Shown one piece after another: positions 60,181-64,000 of a DNA stretch of 64,000 nt. The DNA is from Coprinopsis marcescibilis (Eukaryota > Basidiomycota > Agaricomycetes > Agaricales > Psathyrellaceae), in assembly GCA_004369085.1 (NCBI GenBank), contig ML210147.1:868001-932000 (forward strand), given 5' to 3'. Made by a program: the position numbers and the translations under genes. The notes below the pieces were generated by a model, which did not search any database, was not told where the DNA came from, and saw nothing but the letters and a program-made list of their open reading frames with translations. The stretch's first letter is position 1. Every line of letters begins with the position of its first letter.

Positions 60181-63100
60181 TTACAAAGTATCCCTAACAA
60201 AGCCCAATGTACCCAGAGATGATGCCACAAGATCCAATACCCGGCGACTCTCTTTTCTATGAACCTCCAATAGATTTTCCATCGGTTGTTGCAATTCTTC
60301 ATTCTCAATCAGAACTTCACTGTGAATTCGAAGGAAGACGGTCAGGAAAGCTTCGACAGCCTCAAAGTCCCGGTGGCTCTTCAGCCGCTGAGTTAGGGCG
60401 TGCATGAATGATGACAGGCTGTCGATTGCGACCAGTGAGCGGATCTCGAGGTCAAGAGCAGCTGGTGACAGAGTCTTGGCGAAATTAAAGAAATCTCCAT
60501 CTGAAAAGGATTGGGTTTATCAGCCAACATTCTTGGAAAAAAAGGATAGCCCATACAATCGCCATCGGATGGTTCTCCGTCAAGTTTTTGGTGGAATATT
60601 GTTGAAGCCTCCCTGTTGTGGTGCTTGAGCTTTTTCGTTTTCTCGGCTTCCTTCGATTCCTTGGCTTTCTTCTCCACAACAAAGCGGGGCTCGACTCCCG
60701 GTAACGTCGGTAAGAAGAATGGTGCCTTTTCTGGCGCTTTTGGTGCTTCTTTAGGTTTGTTTCGTTGCTGTTAAGATGGATCGAATCAGTAACAGAAAAT
60801 ATAGACAACGATCATGAGAACGCACCTGAATCACTTCGAGATTGAGAAGAGTTTGCCAACGTGAGCGAGGTAACAAGGTTAAGGTGATTAATTCTCCATC
60901 CAGTTGGTTCGGCGTTGAGAAGACATCAGTAGCTTGATCCTGTACTGTGAGCTCTGCCAATGCGTTGAGCGCTATGTTAAATGTCAACAAAGATTCGTCG
61001 AGATTGTAGTGCATTCGACAGACCTTCCTCCTCCTCGGTACCTTGGACCGACGGCAGTGCAACGTCCACAACATCGTCTTCAACGATGCCTGAGAATGAG
61101 ATCTCTGCGTATTGCGCACGGTTAGCCCTGTATTTCCATCAGCAAATATCACATCAGTCAGAACTGCGTTCACTAACCATAGGAAGACCCCGAGACTATC
61201 CACGTGTGCCGTCGCGAGGAAGTCATTTGTAGGGGAGAACGATAGAGTCGTGGCAACACTAGAAGTCTTGAAGGCGTCGATCAACCGCCCTGTGGGCACG
61301 TCGAAAGTCCTGATGATAGAGTCCAGAGAGGTTGTTACGATCCATCTTGAGTCTGGCGAGAACGCAACATCGAGAATCCGACCCCTGAACCCGCCAAGTT
61401 CACGAACAATCTTCCTGGTCTCAATGTCGATGATGCGGACTACCATATCGTCACAGACGACAGCTAACAGTCCGCTATCGTACTGGAGGATTATTGAAAC
61501 TGCGGTGGAGGGCAACACCAAAGTGTGTTCTAGCTTCGTAGATTTGAAATCAAAGAACTAAGAGGGTCAAGTACGTTAGTCATTTTCTTACAAGCCAAAA
61601 TTGCTCTTACATTGACAGTGCCATCCAATGTGCAGGCTACCATGGTGATGTTCAGAGGATCGACCACTATGCCTGTCACAGCTCGCTCGTTTTGCTTCGC
61701 AGAATTGCTGCTGTGAACGCGATTCGATACTTCCTTGGGGCATGGGCCAATCTGGAAGGTCCTTCGCCGGATTCCGGATTGCATGTTCCACATATGTATT
61801 TGACCGGTCGACGAAGCAGCGAGACCGAAATTGCCGCAGGCAGTGACGCATACAGCCTTCGTGAAGAGTTTAGCACGCAGCTAGCACTATCAGAAAGCTA
61901 ATTGACCGACCTTCACTGAGCCCAAAGTAGCTGCCGCCTTTGTTTTGGTATTATCGGCGAAACCGAAGGTGTGCTTTCCGAGACGTTTGCCTTGCATTGT
62001 CCACGTTCGAGCAAAGGTCTCGTCTGTATGCCCGGTTATGATGTCGTCCCAATCCTTCGACCTCGACGACGAATAAGACAGAGATGTGATGGGAGGGAAT
62101 TTTAGGGAGGCGAGGGGTATTGACAAGGATGTTGCTTTCTTCGCGAGAGAGCCTAAGAGAGGGACTGAATGATCTGTGGCATCATGACTGCAATATTGCT
62201 TACCTTGAGATAATTCAAAGGAACGCGAATCTCTAACGACGGAGGTGCAACGGAGACTTCTATCTCTTGACGCCGTGAGCAGCTGCTTGCCGTCGTCCCC
62301 GTAATATCGGATGAGATGGGGAGGTGCGTGATGTCCAGATCTGAATTTCAGCAGTCTCGGCGGGGAAGTTGGAGAGTCAAAAAGCCATTGCTAGGTAAGT
62401 TCGGGTCAGCGGGGAAGCTATCAGACTTCGACTGGTCGCTTACCTTGACACTGTTGTCCTCTCCAGACGAAATCATCAAAGGCTGTCCCGGCACCCACTC
62501 GATAGAGGATATAGCGCCATCGTGTGCACCTCGAATCATATGCAGGAGTCTTCCTCCAGCATTGAGATCCCAAAGTGCAATATGACCAGCAGAGGAAGCT
62601 GAGGCGAGGATGGGATGCCCGTCTAGAAAAGGCGTTCAGTGTCAACCTGCAAAACTTAGTTCTTTTGACCCACCGCTGCGGAACCCAAGGGACCTTATGC
62701 TACCGCCCTCCATGGACATTCGCATCAGGCGCTCGTCCGCCCGGATGTCGTATACAGAGATCTCGCCCGAAGCAAAACCAAGCCCAACGACGTCGATAGC
62801 GGGAGACTGTGTCATTGCTGTAATGGCCGAGCCGGGTACGTGTTTTTGTCCGAGCAAAGGGGTCGCAGGTGCTGAGAGCAGTTGAGATGAAGCAAATTTG
62901 AAAATGCATTGCCTAGCCGGAAGTTTAGCACACATGCTAAGAGGGAATTAGTCCACACAACTCACCGGGTTTGGATATTCCACAGTTGTAAGGTTCCTTG
63001 GCTGCTAGAAACAAGGACCTTGTTCAGGTAGGTCGCCGGGTGCATAATTGAAGTTGCAGTAAAATCCTGCTCGAATTCCATTGTGGAAGCCAGGTCTGCG

Positions 63101-63760
63101 TCTGGTTAGAACATTATATTAAGGGAGTTACGACCATACTGACCTCCTGAGCTGGTATCCCAGGCGAACATCCTGGTGCCATCCTCTGTCAAAGCCAGTA
63201 TTTGCGCTCCAAATATTGTGATGTAGGCGAGGTTAGACCCAAGGGGGTTCTCAATTCTAAGAATCTAGAGGCGGATTGGCATGAGTGATGCGTTCGCAGT
63301 GCAAGAGTGAATATTATACCTCTTTCCCTCTAATGTACTTAAAGAGAAGAGGACCAGATGCAATCCATACTGCATTGCCATCCATGGCCATACACGATAT
63401 CTGTTCTGGGGCATTGGGGCCTGAAAACCCATCCATTAAATCGAATAATCTGCGAAACTACTAGGAGAACATACCAGCAAACAGCAACGTCATCTTCCCT
63501 CCTTCCCAGAGAGCCCATGACTTTCCAAGGCAAGTTAGAATATGGATGCGAGGCCCCTCAGTCGCTCCTTTGAAAGATCGGGTTTGCAAAACGAATGGAA
63601 GATGGTTGGTGATTAATCCAAGGGCTCTAAAAGGCACAAATAGCCTCGGCTCATTCTGCGCCCTCTTGGTTGCTGTCGCAGTTGTTCGCAAACGCTTTCT
63701 CGGGGGAGGTGTCGAGACATCTGAACTGTCCGCAATGCTTGTTGCCGTTGTTGAAGGCAT
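60181..63760 (-). CDS. UTP21: UTP21/WDR36, SSU processome WD40 protein
   Basis: A U3 snoRNP (UTP-B) component needed for 18S rRNA maturation in the nucleolus. The start is MPSTTATSIADSSD at 63760. The protein is a tandem WD40 propeller: FVPFRALGLITNHLPFVLQ is the family's N-terminal blade; NVLVSSSQGTLQLWNIQTR-type blades follow, then AITAMTQSPAIDVVGLGFAS, HIALWDLNAGGRLLHMIRGA, and FRGRILDVAFSPDSRWIVTT. The C-terminal Utp21 domain is clear: MHALTQRLKSHRDFEAVEAF and ESRRVLDLVASSLGTLGFV, ending RDTL. Many short introns interrupt the gene; not all were fixed. A basic linker (EKKAKESKEAEKTKKLKHH) precedes the C-terminal domain. The assignment is firm because the C-terminal block is specific to this family. 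Confidence 0.93.
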
Positions 63761-64000
63761 GTTCGTGAAGTTTTTGGCCTGGGTGTCCAGATTATTTCGT
63801 TAGGTTTTGATATATCAGAGCATACGTCTGGTCGGCGTCGTGAAGATTATTGGGTTACAATGTTGGTAGTCGTGCCCAACGGCAGCAACGACGAGGACGC
63901 GATGGCCAAAAATTATCGCACGTGATGGGGCTTCCCAAAGCGGAACCAATCAATGCCAAGACTCAGTACGTCACGATCAGTGCCAACAAGTCCTTCGTCA

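Overview
The window looks like nuclear DNA of a filamentous basidiomycete, most likely an agaricomycete. Genes are dense, lie on both strands, and are cut by many GT-AG introns of about 45-75 bases. The gene content fits: short basidiomycete F-box proteins, a Zn2Cys6 regulator, WSC proteins, an RNA-dependent RNA polymerase, and long low-complexity proline/serine tails. I found no prophage, CRISPR array, rRNA, tRNA or recognisable transposase or reverse transcriptase.

Layout. 2-869 (+): 3' end of an FRG1-family gene. 3161-5301 (-): vacuolar Ca2+/H+ exchanger in 18 exons. 5537-7206 (+): NEDD8 E1 subunit UBA3. 7358-9678 (-): NPR2. 9872-11343 (+): OGG1. 11410-15685 (-): RNA-dependent RNA polymerase whose catalytic motif reads DVDGY instead of DxDGD. 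15845-16976 (+): unknown gene divergent from it. 17138-18346 (-): secreted two-WSC protein. 19201-22270 (-): LIM protein. 23321-27873 (-): SAC phosphoinositide phosphatase. 28329-31981 (-): Zn2Cys6 transcription factor. 31982-38373 is 6.4 kb without a gene. 38374-41525 (-): DHHC palmitoyltransferase. 41597-42824 (+): pantetheine-phosphate adenylyltransferase. 43597-44859 and 45596-46818 (+): tandem pair of multi-pass membrane proteins. 47118-49595 (+): F-box protein. 49821-51353 (-): GPI mannosyltransferase I. 51633-52568 (-): intact but strongly diverged SAR1-like GTPase. 53512-54481 (-): canonical SAR1. 54843-57153 (+): coiled-coil protein. 58346-60125 (+): second F-box protein. 60181-63760 (-): UTP21.

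Most of these are housekeeping genes for separate pathways (Ca2+ storage, neddylation, TORC1 control, base-excision repair, palmitoylation, CoA and GPI synthesis, COPII budding, 18S rRNA processing). They do not form a metabolic cluster. Many neighbours are divergent pairs sharing 70-360 base intergenic regions: VCX1/UBA3, NPR2/OGG1, RdRP/unknown, ERF2/CAB4 and SAR1/coiled-coil.

The most unusual items are three. First, the tandem SAR1 paralogue keeps the gene structure but has lost the DxxG glycine. Second, the RdRP lacks one metal-binding aspartate. Third, several genes only read through if very small exons (5, 6, 8 and 10 bases) are accepted. Exon coordinates were traced by hand from reading frame, phase, splice dinucleotides and family conservation; where only a span is given, internal exons were not fully traced.
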